Shown here in pieces: positions 8,635-15,882 of a stretch of 64,000 nt of DNA. The position numbers were made by a program, and so were the translations under genes. The notes under the pieces were generated by a model, which ran no database searches, was not told the origin of the DNA, and was given only the letters and a program-made list of their open reading frames with translations. The first letter of the stretch is position 1, and every line of letters begins with the position of its first letter. Origin of the DNA: JANOBD01 sp031411495 (GTDB lineage: Bacteria; Planctomycetota; Phycisphaerae; Tepidisphaerales; Tepidisphaeraceae); assembly GCA_031411495.1 (NCBI GenBank), contig JANOBD010000172.1, forward strand, positions 1 through 64,000, read 5' to 3'.

Positions 8635-8976
8635 TTACTTGATGACGACCAGAATCGTCACGACCAGCGCGATCAGACAGACGCCTTCAACGAAGGCGGC
8701 AGTGAGGAGCATGGGGGTCGTGATCTTGCCCGAGGCTTCGGGCTGGCGGGCGATGGCTTCGACAGCCTTGCCGCCGATGAGGCCGATGCCGATGCCGGCG
8801 CCGATAATCGCCAGACCCGCACCGATGCCCGCGCCGGCGTAGCCCCAGCCGAGATAGGTGATCTTGGCGGCTTCCAACTGTTGGTCAGCGTTGAGTGCCT
8901 GTGCCGATGCCGTGCCGGTAAAGCTGGCGAGAACGAGGACCGCCAAGGCGATCGCGAAAAAAGAAATGTTGCGCAT
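8635..8976 (-). CDS. atpE: F-type ATP synthase subunit c with N-terminal leader
   Basis: Forms the membrane rotor ring. The protein has 113 residues, against about 75-90 in most bacteria. The N-terminus MRNISFFAIALAVLVLASF...ASAQA looks like a signal peptide or extra helix. The core follows: helix 1 with the glycine pattern GAGIGAGLAIIGAGIGIG, the loop ARQPE, and helix 2 MLLTAAFVEGVCLIAL with the ion-binding glutamate. The residue after this Glu is Gly, and helix 1 lacks the Gln of sodium-type rings, so proton coupling is more likely. The start at 8976 has TGGAG nine bases upstream; the open frame further upstream to 9102 is unlike the family. Confidence 0.95.
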   Translation of the reverse strand: MRNISFFAIALAVLVLASFTGTASAQALNADQQLEAAKITYLGWGYAGAGIGAGLAIIGAGIGIGLIGGKAVEAIARQPEASGKITTPMLLTAAFVEGVCLIALVVTILVVIK

Positions 8977-9192
8977 GTTGCGTAACTCCAGAAAGATTGT
9001 CAGTCGGCCGCCCGAGGACGCGTCCATTTGTTTGCCCGCGGCACATTCGTGCACAGTCGAGAAGCGTCGGGCCAACCGCCCGTCCATCTCTCTGACCGAC
9101 AATCGATCGCCTCAAATCGATCGATCTCTCGCGAACCCATCACACCGTTCCGCGCACTCGCGGGGAACGAAAACTCTTCAGGCACACGCACA
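8977..9192 (-). other. 216-base non-coding gap between atpB and atpE
   Basis: This is an unusually long gap inside the atp operon. I see no gene, only short self-complementary stretches such as around 9102-9125 (GATCG repeats in both orientations). It may serve as the long leader of atpE, whose product is needed in many copies. Confidence 0.4.
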
Positions 9193-10122
9193 TCAGTGGG
9201 TGTGGATTGTGTCGCCTGGCAGATACGTCGCCTCTTCATTGTGCTCCGCTTCGTGGCCGAGCTCGTCATCGTGATGGATGAGCTGGCCGAGGAACAGGCA
9301 CGTGAGGAAGGTAAAGACGAACGCCTGAATCACGGCGACGACGATTTCCAGAAAGTAGATGCCGATCGTGGCAACGAACGGCAGGATCGAACCGGCGAAA
9401 CCGATCGCGGTATAGGCGCCGCCTTTTTCTATGCCGGCGTTCACCATCATCTTGATGAACATGAGCATGACGGCGACGACGACGTGGCCACCGGTCATGT
9501 TCGCGAAAAGTCGCATGCAGAGCGCGAACGGCTTCACGAAGATGCCGAGGATTTCGACCGGTACAAGGATCGGCCAGATGTAAGCAGGAGCACCGCCGGT
9601 CAGGTGACGAAGGTAGCCGATGGGGTCGCGGGCGAGCGCGACGCCATTGATCAGGACGAACGCGACCAGTGCGAGCGCAGCCGTCACAAAGACGGATTGC
9701 GTGGCCGTTCCGCCAAAGCCGTGTCCGTGATTCAGCCCGAGCAGACCGCCTGTCACATCCTTCAGCGGAACGAGCCCGAAGAAATTACAGATCAGGATGA
9801 ACCAGAACAGGGTCCAGAGCAGGGGGGTGAACTTGTCGGTGTCATGGCCCAGCACGGGTCGAAACACTTCGTTGCGGAGGTAGACGCAGACCGTCTCGAC
9901 CATGTTCGCCCAGATCCCCTGCGTTCGGTAATCCTCGAGCGATCGCGTCGTTCCCGTTCGGATGCGTTTCGCGGCGGCGACCAGCGTGACGATCGCGACG
10001 AGGCCGCCGAGAACCAGCATCAGGGTCACATTGCTGAACCACCAGTTGCCATAAATCGGCTGGTCGATGACGTGTTCCAGCGGATTGTCGACCGCGAGCA
10101 GGTTGATGGGAGAGAGCATCAT
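9193..10122 (-). CDS. atpB: F-type ATP synthase subunit a
   Basis: Membrane subunit that forms the proton half-channels. 309 residues with several helices. The conserved helix has ALCMRLFANMTGGH, with the essential arginine, and the last helix region contains YFLEIVVAVIQAFVFTFLTCLFL. A His-rich C-terminal tail (IHHDDELGHEAEHNEE) is present. It follows the AtpI-like gene by eight bases, which suggests translational coupling in one operon. Confidence 0.97.
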   Translation of the reverse strand: MMLSPINLLAVDNPLEHVIDQPIYGNWWFSNVTLMLVLGGLVAIVTLVAAAKRIRTGTTRSLEDYRTQGIWANMVETVCVYLRNEVFRPVLGHDTDKFTPLLWTLFWFILICNFFGLVPLKDVTGGLLGLNHGHGFGGTATQSVFVTAALALVAFVLINGVALARDPIGYLRHLTGGAPAYIWPILVPVEILGIFVKPFALCMRLFANMTGGHVVVAVMLMFIKMMVNAGIEKGGAYTAIGFAGSILPFVATIGIYFLEIVVAVIQAFVFTFLTCLFLGQLIHHDDELGHEAEHNEEATYLPGDTIHTH

Positions 10123-10130
10123 CGATTCCT

Positions 10131-10565
10131 TTAGTTCTTCACCGGCGAGGACTTCTCGGCCGCCTGCCGGGCAAATGCGTTACGAATCAGGCGGTTCAGT
10201 CCGATCGTTTCAATCGCCAGCATCACCAGATAGCCGCCGCAAACGACAATCACGCAGTTCACTTGAGATAACTCATACTTCTTAAGCAGCACGACCAGGC
10301 CCGCAAGGCAGCCGAACATGCGGAGGATCATCGAAGCGATCCACGCCGCCACGATATTCTGCGGGCCTGTCCGCAGCAGTATTCTGAGCGGCACAAATCC
10401 GACCAGCACCGCGCCTAACACCACTGCGAGGCTCGCCAGCACATCTCGCCGAACCGTTCCGCCCAGCAGCACGCCGGACGCCGCGGCGAGGATGAGCGTG
10501 AAGCCGATCAACGTGATCGCGAGTCGCGCCAAATCCTTCTGCAAAGTTTCGGGTGAAGAGTTCAT
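10131..10565 (-). CDS. AtpI-like membrane protein of the ATP synthase operon
   Basis: 144 residues with four predicted membrane helices (about 15-35, 42-60, 72-92 and 98-125). Position between atpZ and atpB, size and helix count fit the AtpI family, whose members assist assembly of the c ring or ion uptake. Sequence motifs of AtpI are weak, so the call relies mainly on context. It lies ten bases after the atpZ-like gene and eight bases before atpB. Confidence 0.7.
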   Translation of the reverse strand: MNSSPETLQKDLARLAITLIGFTLILAAASGVLLGGTVRRDVLASLAVVLGAVLVGFVPLRILLRTGPQNIVAAWIASMILRMFGCLAGLVVLLKKYELSQVNCVIVVCGGYLVMLAIETIGLNRLIRNAFARQAAEKSSPVKN

Positions 10566-10575
10566 CGTGGTGAGA

Positions 10576-10854
10576 CTATTTCTCGGCGCCTTTCATCACG
10601 CGTCGAATCAGTCGCACCATTCCGCCCGCCATCCCGAACACGGTCAGCAACAACATCAGCCAAGGCTTGGTTCCGAACTTTGAGTCCAGCCAGAGCCCGA
10701 GCAGGATGCAGGCGACAACGATGCCGCCGAACTCCAGACCCGAGTAGGCAAGCCGACTTCCATTGGAAGGCGGATTGTCCAGGCCATACTCTTCGCGAAG
10801 ACGCTTCTCTTCTTTTTCGCTGGGAGCAGGCCGCTGTGGCGAATCGTCGGGCAT
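10576..10854 (-). CDS. atpZ: AtpZ-like protein (F0F1-ATPase gene 1 family)
   Basis: First gene of the atp operon, 92 residues. A charged N-terminal part (KEEKRLREEYGLDNPP) is followed by two membrane helices (about 38-57 and 66-84) with the family pattern GIVVACILLGLWLDSKFGTKPW and GMAGGMVRLIR. The family usually precedes AtpI and is thought to take part in cation transport or ATP synthase assembly. The 186-base gap upstream, divergent from the glycosyltransferase gene, should hold the operon promoter; I could not pick out a convincing one. Confidence 0.85.
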   Translation of the reverse strand: MPDDSPQRPAPSEKEEKRLREEYGLDNPPSNGSRLAYSGLEFGGIVVACILLGLWLDSKFGTKPWLMLLLTVFGMAGGMVRLIRRVMKGAEK

Positions 10855-11040
10855 TGCCTTCCTTTTCGCTTACCGTTCCCGACTCGAGACCGGCAATGGC
10901 CGGCCTCAAACGGGCCCGGCAGGATAGTCGCGGGTCAAAAAACCGTCAAACAACGTGTCCGCCTGCGGCAAAACGCCCCAAGAGATTTTCGATCGCCGAT
11001 TGCCGATTGCCGAATTGTCGGCACATTCGCACAGTTTGGT

Positions 11041-13170
11041 ATGCTCGACGAAATGTCGGAAATAGGCCGCAAGTGGCTTACCACTCTTGTTGTCATTGCA
11101 TTCGCTCTTGGCGTCTTCGTTCCGACGATCAACTGGGGCCTGCCGACCCGAGACTCGGACCGATTGCTCTTCGGCGACCGAAAACCCTGGACGGGGAAGG
11201 AAATCCTCGCCCTGCTGGAAGGTCCTGATTCATCCCTCATCCCTCATTCTTCATCCCTGCGCGGAGCCGACGTCGACTCGAGCCCCATTTTCGACCGTTC
11301 CAAGCCCGTCCTCCTGAACGATACCGACGCGAAACGTGCCGAGATCGTGCAGCGCTACCGGCTGATGTCGAAGCAGCCGGACGAGTTCATCCAGTTCAAG
11401 GCGCTCGCCGAGATGAGCGCGCGATCGGGAATCTCAAAACTCGATCCGCGTCTTTATCAGTACGGCGGCCTGTGGATCTATCCGGTCGGCGCGCTCGTTC
11501 GGGGCGCGATGATGGTGGGATACATCCAGCAACCGCCGACTGGTGTGCCGGCCAAAGAGTTCTATCTCGACCATCCGGACATCTTCGGCAAGTTTTATGT
11601 CGTCGCCCGCGCGTATAGCATGTTGTGGGGAATCGTCGCCGCGCTGGCGATCGTGTGGATCACGCGACGACTGACGGACTCGAACACACTCGCCGCGCTC
11701 GCGGCGATCGCGTTCATCCTGTTGCCCGTCACGCGAACGGCGGCGCACGAAGCAAAGCCGCATCTGGCCGGGGCCGCGCTGTGTCTCTGCGCCGTCATCT
11801 CAGCGACCCACTATGTCGAGAGCGGAAAGCGGCGATACGCGCTACTCGCGGGCACGCTGTGCGGCGCAGCGATGGCGATGGTGGTGTCGATGCTGATGAG
11901 TCTGGCGGTGTTGCCGGTGATGGCATTGCTTCGCTGGCGACATTTTCGGAACACGCGGGATCAGAACGCTCTCCCACGTACCCGGGGGAGAGGGCAGGGT
12001 GAGGGGGAGAGTGCTGGCAGGGTTGAAGCGACCAATGAACCGCAAAGCGACCGACCCCTCACCCGAACCCTCTCGCGATTGGGCTCCGCCTATCGCATCC
12101 CTGACTACAGGGGCGAGCGAATCAGCCCAGTCACTGCGCTGTTCCTCTCGAGCGCGGCTGCGTTCTTTGTTTACGCATTCACCAATCCCTTCCTGATCTA
12201 CAATGCCGTCTTCCATCCGGCGATTCTCAAATCCAACCTCGGCAACTCCACGGCCATGTACGGCGTCGGGAATCTCGGCGAAGCACTCCTCAGCGCGATT
12301 CGCATCGCGGTCGCTGGGATGACGCTCGGCGGCATGATCCTCGCGGCGCTGTCGATGCTCGTACTCGTCATCGCGCGGTTCGTCCGTAGGGGCGACGCTT
12401 GCGTCGACCGCGAGCGTCAAGACGATTCATCGCAACCCGCGGGCGAGGCAAGCCTCGCCCCTACGGGCGTTCATCAAAGGTCGGAGACGATGGAGAATTG
12501 GGTGCCACGATCGTGTAATCACGGTCGTGCCTCGGCCGCGTCACCGGCACGACCCAAAGTACCGGATCGTGGCACCCATACGGTTGCCTATCTCCTCGCC
12601 GCGCCTGCGATCTGCGTGTTGATCCAGTTCGTCTTGTTGGCCGCGGGCAAGCCGGCGGAGTATGCGCGGTTTGGCTTGGTGTTATTTGCAGCCGCTAGTT
12701 TGGCATTTTCGCTTGCATGGGGATGCGTCTCGTTACTCAAGTCGCCGAGGTTCATCGTTCCAGTTTATGGGTTGATTGCGATGGTGATTACTCAGGCGTG
12801 CATCTTGAACGCGATCATTCCGTACTTGGAACATGATGGAGACAGACCTATTCCACCCTTAAGTCTGATTAAGCGAGGTGATGTGCCATCTCGCTATGGA
12901 AAGACATTTTGGACCCTCGGTCTCTCCCACGAACCCGCCCCGTGGTCCGTGATGCCGCTCAACCTCTTTCGCGATCAACTCATCCTCACCCAACCCGCGC
13001 CGGATCCGAAGACGGCGATCTACGACGTTTATCTCTTTCCGTCGAATCTCAGCTCTCAGATCGGCATGGGAAACGGGGGCGAGTCGGTCGACTGGGCAGA
13101 CAATCGCACGCAGATGCGCCTGGGTTCGCTTCCGCCAACGGCCGGTCCGAGCAGCACTCGGTCCCGATAG
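11041..13170 (+). CDS. Polytopic membrane glycosyltransferase (GT39/PMT-like) with inserted repeats
   Basis: 709 residues with an N-terminal membrane helix, a large first loop containing YQYGGLWIYPVGALV, and many further helices, as in dolichyl-phosphate-mannose-type (ArnT/PMT, GT-C) enzymes. The motif THYVESGKRRYALLAGTLCGAAMA is also typical of such integral glycosyltransferases. Donor and acceptor are unknown. Three hydrophilic loops are swollen by DNA that looks like palindromic repeats: residues about 309-347 (PRTRGRGQGEG...LTRTLSR), 447-477, and 487-513 (WVPRSCNHG...VPDRGTH). All keep the frame. A fourth low-complexity patch (SSLIPHSSSL) is in the first loop. An alternative ATG lies at 11053. 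No neighbour gives a pathway. Confidence 0.75.
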   Translation: MLDEMSEIGRKWLTTLVVIAFALGVFVPTINWGLPTRDSDRLLFGDRKPWTGKEILALLEGPDSSLIPHSSSLRGADVDSSPIFDRSKPVLLNDTDAKRAEIVQRYRLMSKQPDEFIQFKALAEMSARSGISKLDPRLYQYGGLWIYPVGALVRGAMMVGYIQQPPTGVPAKEFYLDHPDIFGKFYVVARAYSMLWGIVAALAIVWITRRLTDSNTLAALAAIAFILLPVTRTAAHEAKPHLAGAALCLCAVISATHYVESGKRRYALLAGTLCGAAMAMVVSMLMSLAVLPVMALLRWRHFRNTRDQNALPRTRGRGQGEGESAGRVEATNEPQSDRPLTRTLSRLGSAYRIPDYRGERISPVTALFLSSAAAFFVYAFTNPFLIYNAVFHPAILKSNLGNSTAMYGVGNLGEALLSAIRIAVAGMTLGGMILAALSMLVLVIARFVRRGDACVDRERQDDSSQPAGEASLAPTGVHQRSETMENWVPRSCNHGRASAASPARPKVPDRGTHTVAYLLAAPAICVLIQFVLLAAGKPAEYARFGLVLFAAASLAFSLAWGCVSLLKSPRFIVPVYGLIAMVITQACILNAIIPYLEHDGDRPIPPLSLIKRGDVPSRYGKTFWTLGLSHEPAPWSVMPLNLFRDQLILTQPAPDPKTAIYDVYLFPSNLSSQIGMGNGGESVDWADNRTQMRLGSLPPTAGPSSTRSR
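11230..11258 (+). repeat. Short degenerate tandem repeat (TCATCCC type) inside the glycosyltransferase gene
   Basis: Three imperfect copies of a TCATCCCTC-like unit lie head to tail and encode the low-complexity patch SSLIPHSSSL in the first loop of the membrane protein. Such TCATCCC strings are unlike the coding sequence around them and could be another inserted intergenic-type repeat. Confidence 0.5.
11967..12080. repeat. In-frame palindromic repeat 1 inside the glycosyltransferase gene
   Basis: The left part CTCTCCCACGTACCCGGGGGAGAG forms its own hairpin. The next part, AGGGCAGGGTGAGGGG, pairs imperfectly with CCCCTCACCCGAACCCTCT at the right end (about 12054-12072). This pattern of CTCTCCC ... 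AGGGTGAGGG ... CCCTCACCC ... CCTCTC is like intergenic palindromic repeats seen in many bacterial genomes. Here it is read through as coding sequence (about 38 residues rich in R, G, T and E). Confidence 0.7.
12381..12469. repeat. In-frame palindromic repeat 2 inside the glycosyltransferase gene
   Basis: The outer arms 12381-12394 and 12456-12469 are inverted copies with one mismatch (CGTCCGTAGGGGCG against CGCCCCTACGGGCG). Inside the left arm is a perfect small palindrome CGACGCTTGCGTCG (12393-12406). On the right is GCGAGGCAAGCCTCGC. The same CGACGCTTGCGTCG and GAGGCAAGC...CCTACG blocks recur outside genes at 30809-30870. Translated in frame it gives about 30 hydrophilic residues. Confidence 0.8.
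12500..12577. repeat. In-frame palindromic repeat 3 (GGGTGCCAC family) inside the glycosyltransferase gene
   Basis: A 78-bp element. The 13-base ends GGGTGCCACGATC and GATCGTGGCACCC are perfect inverted copies, and inner stretches (GTAATCACGGTCGTGCC, GGCACGACC) pair as well. It encodes the loop WVPRSCNHG...DRGTH. A second element with the same GGGTGCCAC ends interrupts the glycosyltransferase gene at 39594-41150. Confidence 0.85.
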
Positions 13171-13589
13171 CGTTCAGAAAACCGCGATCGATGAAGTGGT
13201 CGCAAACGCGTGCCGCAGCGGATGCTTAGGCCGCCTCTCGGTTCGCAGCGCGCTGCGCAGAAATGCTCGAAGCGCGCAGCGCGAGGTGAAGAAGGGAGGT
13301 GCCCTCTGACATCCGAATCGGCCGTCAATTTCGAGGCGCGGAGAGATCTCCCAAAAGCTCCCGGGATCTCCCATTATGAAAAAAGCAGACTAACAAGGTG
13401 TGTGCCAGACGGTGACATACCGTGATGCCGATATGCCTTCCCGTCGCGGCCGTAGATTGGTTCGCGAGCCGTCCACGTTCGGCGGAATGGGTCGTGCTCC
13501 ACCCGACTTTCGCGCGAAGTAAATTGTAGTCGTGAACGGCGTAACTCCGTATCTCGCAGCGAACAAATACGAATTCGACCGAGATCGCA
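13171..13589. other. 419-base region without a gene
   Basis: It lies between the convergent glycosyltransferase and algH genes. The only structure seen is a GC-rich hairpin (arms 13249-13258 and 13274-13283, 10 bp) that may end the glycosyltransferase transcript. Short open frames here show no family features and no good ribosome-binding sites. Confidence 0.5.
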
Positions 13590-14138
13590 TCAGTTCAGTT
13601 CCGGATCTTTCGGAATGTCTTCCGCGCGCATGTATTTCAGCAGCGTCGCGCGGCCCATGAGTTTTTCCCATTGGCCCTCGGGTTGAGCGAACACGTCGTC
13701 CTTGCTCGCGGGCAGGATCTCCCAGCTTCCTTCGGCGAGTTCGCCTTCGAGTTGATCGGCCGCCCAGCCGGCGTAGCCGACGATGTATCGTGACGGCTCG
13801 AAGTTTTCCGACATCACGGTCTCGATGTCTTCCGATGCGGCCGTGAAGTAGACGCCGGGCAGGATTTCGTCACTCTTGGGCCCGCGATGGCCGGAGAGGA
13901 TCATCATCGGCCCTTCGCAGGGCCCGCCACGGTGGAGCGGCGCGCGAACCGATGCGGCCGACTCGAAGGTGTCGCCCAGCGCATCCGCCACCGTGACGAT
14001 CGGCACGATCGGGTGATTGATGATCAGTCCGATCGCGCCCTCGGTGTCGTGCTTCACGATGAAAACGACGCGCTTCTCGAAGTTCGGGTCGCGAAGCGAG
14101 GTGGAGGCCAGGAGAAAATGTCCGCGCGTGCTCGGCAT
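13590..14138 (-). CDS. AlgH/YqgE family protein (UPF0301)
   Basis: 182 residues. The N-terminus GHFLLASTSLRDPNFEKRVVFIVKHDTEGAIGLIINHP is characteristic of the family, as are LHRGGPCEGPMMIL and the C-terminal YIVGYAGWAADQLEGELAEGSWEILPA. Proteins of this family are cytoplasmic and conserved, and their biochemical role is unsettled (first named for an effect on alginate expression in Pseudomonas). The gene stands alone, divergent from the zinc-ribbon protein gene at 14270. Confidence 0.93.
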   Translation of the reverse strand: MPSTRGHFLLASTSLRDPNFEKRVVFIVKHDTEGAIGLIINHPIVPIVTVADALGDTFESAASVRAPLHRGGPCEGPMMILSGHRGPKSDEILPGVYFTAASEDIETVMSENFEPSRYIVGYAGWAADQLEGELAEGSWEILPASKDDVFAQPEGQWEKLMGRATLLKYMRAEDIPKDPELN

Positions 14139-14269
14139 TCACCCTGATTCAATCCGCTTTGTCGCGAAGATCAAGCGGCAAACGCCTGAACGCACATTTG
14201 TGGCGAATTGGCCGATCCTCAGGATCGGGGTAAACTTCGCCTTTCAATCTCAACCCTGGCGGTGCGCTG

Positions 14270-15115
14270 ATGACGGTGACGTGTTCAAACTGCGGAAAAT
14301 CCTTGAAGGTCAAGGACGAGTGGGCGGGCAAGATGATCAAATGCCCGCAGTGTAAGTCGACGTTTCGCGTTGATCCCGGCGGCAAGTCCGCGCCGTCGGC
14401 GCTCGGAAAGGCTGCAGTCGGAAAGCCCGGTAAGCCGATGCCCAAGCCCGGCGCCAAGCCCGAGAAAAAGGGCGGCGGACTAGCCATCAACTGGGGCATG
14501 ATCGTCATGCTCGCTCTGCTCGCGCTCATTCCGATCGGGATCGCGCTTTTCATGCTCGGGCCAATGCGCGTGAAAAGCCAATGGGAAGCGAAGCAGGACC
14601 AGGTCCACAACGACGTGACGGACGTGGCCGAGTTCGCGATGAAGGCGCTCGCCTCGAAGGAGGGCGACTGGAATCCGAACGAATCGCACGGCTCGCCGAC
14701 GATCGGCGAAGTGCGCCTGCTGCCGAACATTTTCTCGATGAGCTTGCCGAAGACCGTGAAGTTCGACGGATACTGCTCTACCGGTCGATTTGACGGCGAG
14801 TACACGCTGGAAACCGGCGAAGTGGACATGACTCTCAAGACCGGCGGGACAATGCTTCCCAGCGGGCTCTACAGCGACGAGGAGGGCACCATCATGCCAG
14901 GCGGCCAGCGCGAGAGCCGACCGGCGGGTATGCCCGGCAAAGGCGGAAAGCTCACGCCTCACCACATCACCGGCCGCAGTAAGAACGGCGCACCGAGCTG
15001 CGAGATCGACGGCAAGAAGGCGGAAATCTATTACCCGCCGAAAATCGGCGACGACGGCGAACCTGAAAAGCCCGCGGACGACAAGAAGCCGGCTCAAGGT
15101 TCGAAGAAGAACTGA
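14270..15115 (+). CDS. Zinc-ribbon membrane protein, paralogous in layout to 51830-53032
   Basis: 281 residues. It begins with a CxxC...CxxC zinc ribbon (CSNCGKSLKVKDEWAGKMIKCPQC, residues 5-28) of the type found at the start of many planctomycete membrane proteins. A basic Pro/Lys/Gly linker (about 35-70) and one membrane helix (about 75-97, WGMIVMLALLALIPIGIALFML) follow. The C-terminal ~180 residues should lie outside the membrane; they contain regular polar strands (FDGYCSTGRFDGEYTLETGEVDMTLKTGG) and end in a Lys/Pro-rich tail. Function unknown. Confidence 0.8.
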   Translation: MTVTCSNCGKSLKVKDEWAGKMIKCPQCKSTFRVDPGGKSAPSALGKAAVGKPGKPMPKPGAKPEKKGGGLAINWGMIVMLALLALIPIGIALFMLGPMRVKSQWEAKQDQVHNDVTDVAEFAMKALASKEGDWNPNESHGSPTIGEVRLLPNIFSMSLPKTVKFDGYCSTGRFDGEYTLETGEVDMTLKTGGTMLPSGLYSDEEGTIMPGGQRESRPAGMPGKGGKLTPHHITGRSKNGAPSCEIDGKKAEIYYPPKIGDDGEPEKPADDKKPAQGSKKN

Positions 15116-15350
15116 ACCGGAGGTCAATCGCGAATCGCCGGCGACTTGCCAATCCCGCGGGCGGAGTTGACGTCGCGCAGCCATCCGTCACGTCGACCGG
15201 CCGCTTCGCTGAACAGCGTGGCGGCCGTTCGGTTTATGCCGTCGCGCGACGTTATTGGAAGTTCCAGCAGACTGAAAAACGACTTGTGACAACCGCGTTC
15301 GAATTCGACCTCATTCCTGCCTTATCGCCCCTTTGTGGCAGGAGTGGTCC

Positions 15351-15767
15351 ATGTCTTCGCTCACGTACCGACAGCGCGGGAATTGGTTCGTCATCGGCTT
15401 CAACACCGACCGGTTGACCGACGCGGCTCAGATCCAGACGCTGCAAACCGAATTGTTCAATCAGCTTTCGCGCCTTCCGCTGCGTGGGAACGCCGTGATC
15501 ACCTTCGAAGGCGTCGAGCACGCCTCGAGCCAGGTGGTTGGACTGCTGATAGGTGCGAAGAAGTTAGTCGATGATCGCTTCGGCACCCTGGTGTTGTGTC
15601 GAGTCGGCGAGCACCTGCGTCAGGTGCTTTCGATTACGCGGCTCGACTCCAAGTTCGACATCCGCGACCGACTGCGGGACGTGACAGGCGCGCCGGGCGG
15701 CAGCCGCGACCTGGTCCGTGCAGGCGCGAATGGCGCCGGGGCAGAAGAAATGCTCTGGATCAACTGA
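15351..15767 (+). CDS. STAS-domain protein (anti-sigma antagonist-like)
   Basis: 138 residues. The STAS fold shows as the strand WFVIGFNTDRLTDA, a helix, the strand GNAVITFEGVEHASSQVVGLLIGAKKLV and LVLCRVGEHLRQVLSITRLDSKFDI. The position where SpoIIAA-like proteins carry the phosphorylatable serine reads EHASSQVV, so two serines are available. The likely role is in a partner-switching circuit, but no kinase or sigma factor lies nearby. The ATG at 15351 follows an AGGAG at 15340. The next gene, recQ, starts about 115 bases later. Confidence 0.88.
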   Translation: MSSLTYRQRGNWFVIGFNTDRLTDAAQIQTLQTELFNQLSRLPLRGNAVITFEGVEHASSQVVGLLIGAKKLVDDRFGTLVLCRVGEHLRQVLSITRLDSKFDIRDRLRDVTGAPGGSRDLVRAGANGAGAEEMLWIN

Positions 15768-15882
15768 CCCGCCGCGGGATCTGGCTCCGCATCCAAACGG
15801 CCCGCCTGTTCACGCCGAGCTCTCCACCGAGCGACTGCGTGAGCGTGCGGGCCGCCCGCGTTTTGGCGCACGTGGCCCGGCG

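Noticed and set aside
8635..8976. Sodium-coupled ATP synthase c ring
   Set aside because: The residue after the key Glu is Gly, and helix 1 lacks the Gln of sodium-binding rings.
13390..13589. Possible decayed transposase or other gene in the long gap
   Set aside because: No frame shows a transposase motif or inverted terminal repeats, so only a non-coding region is listed.
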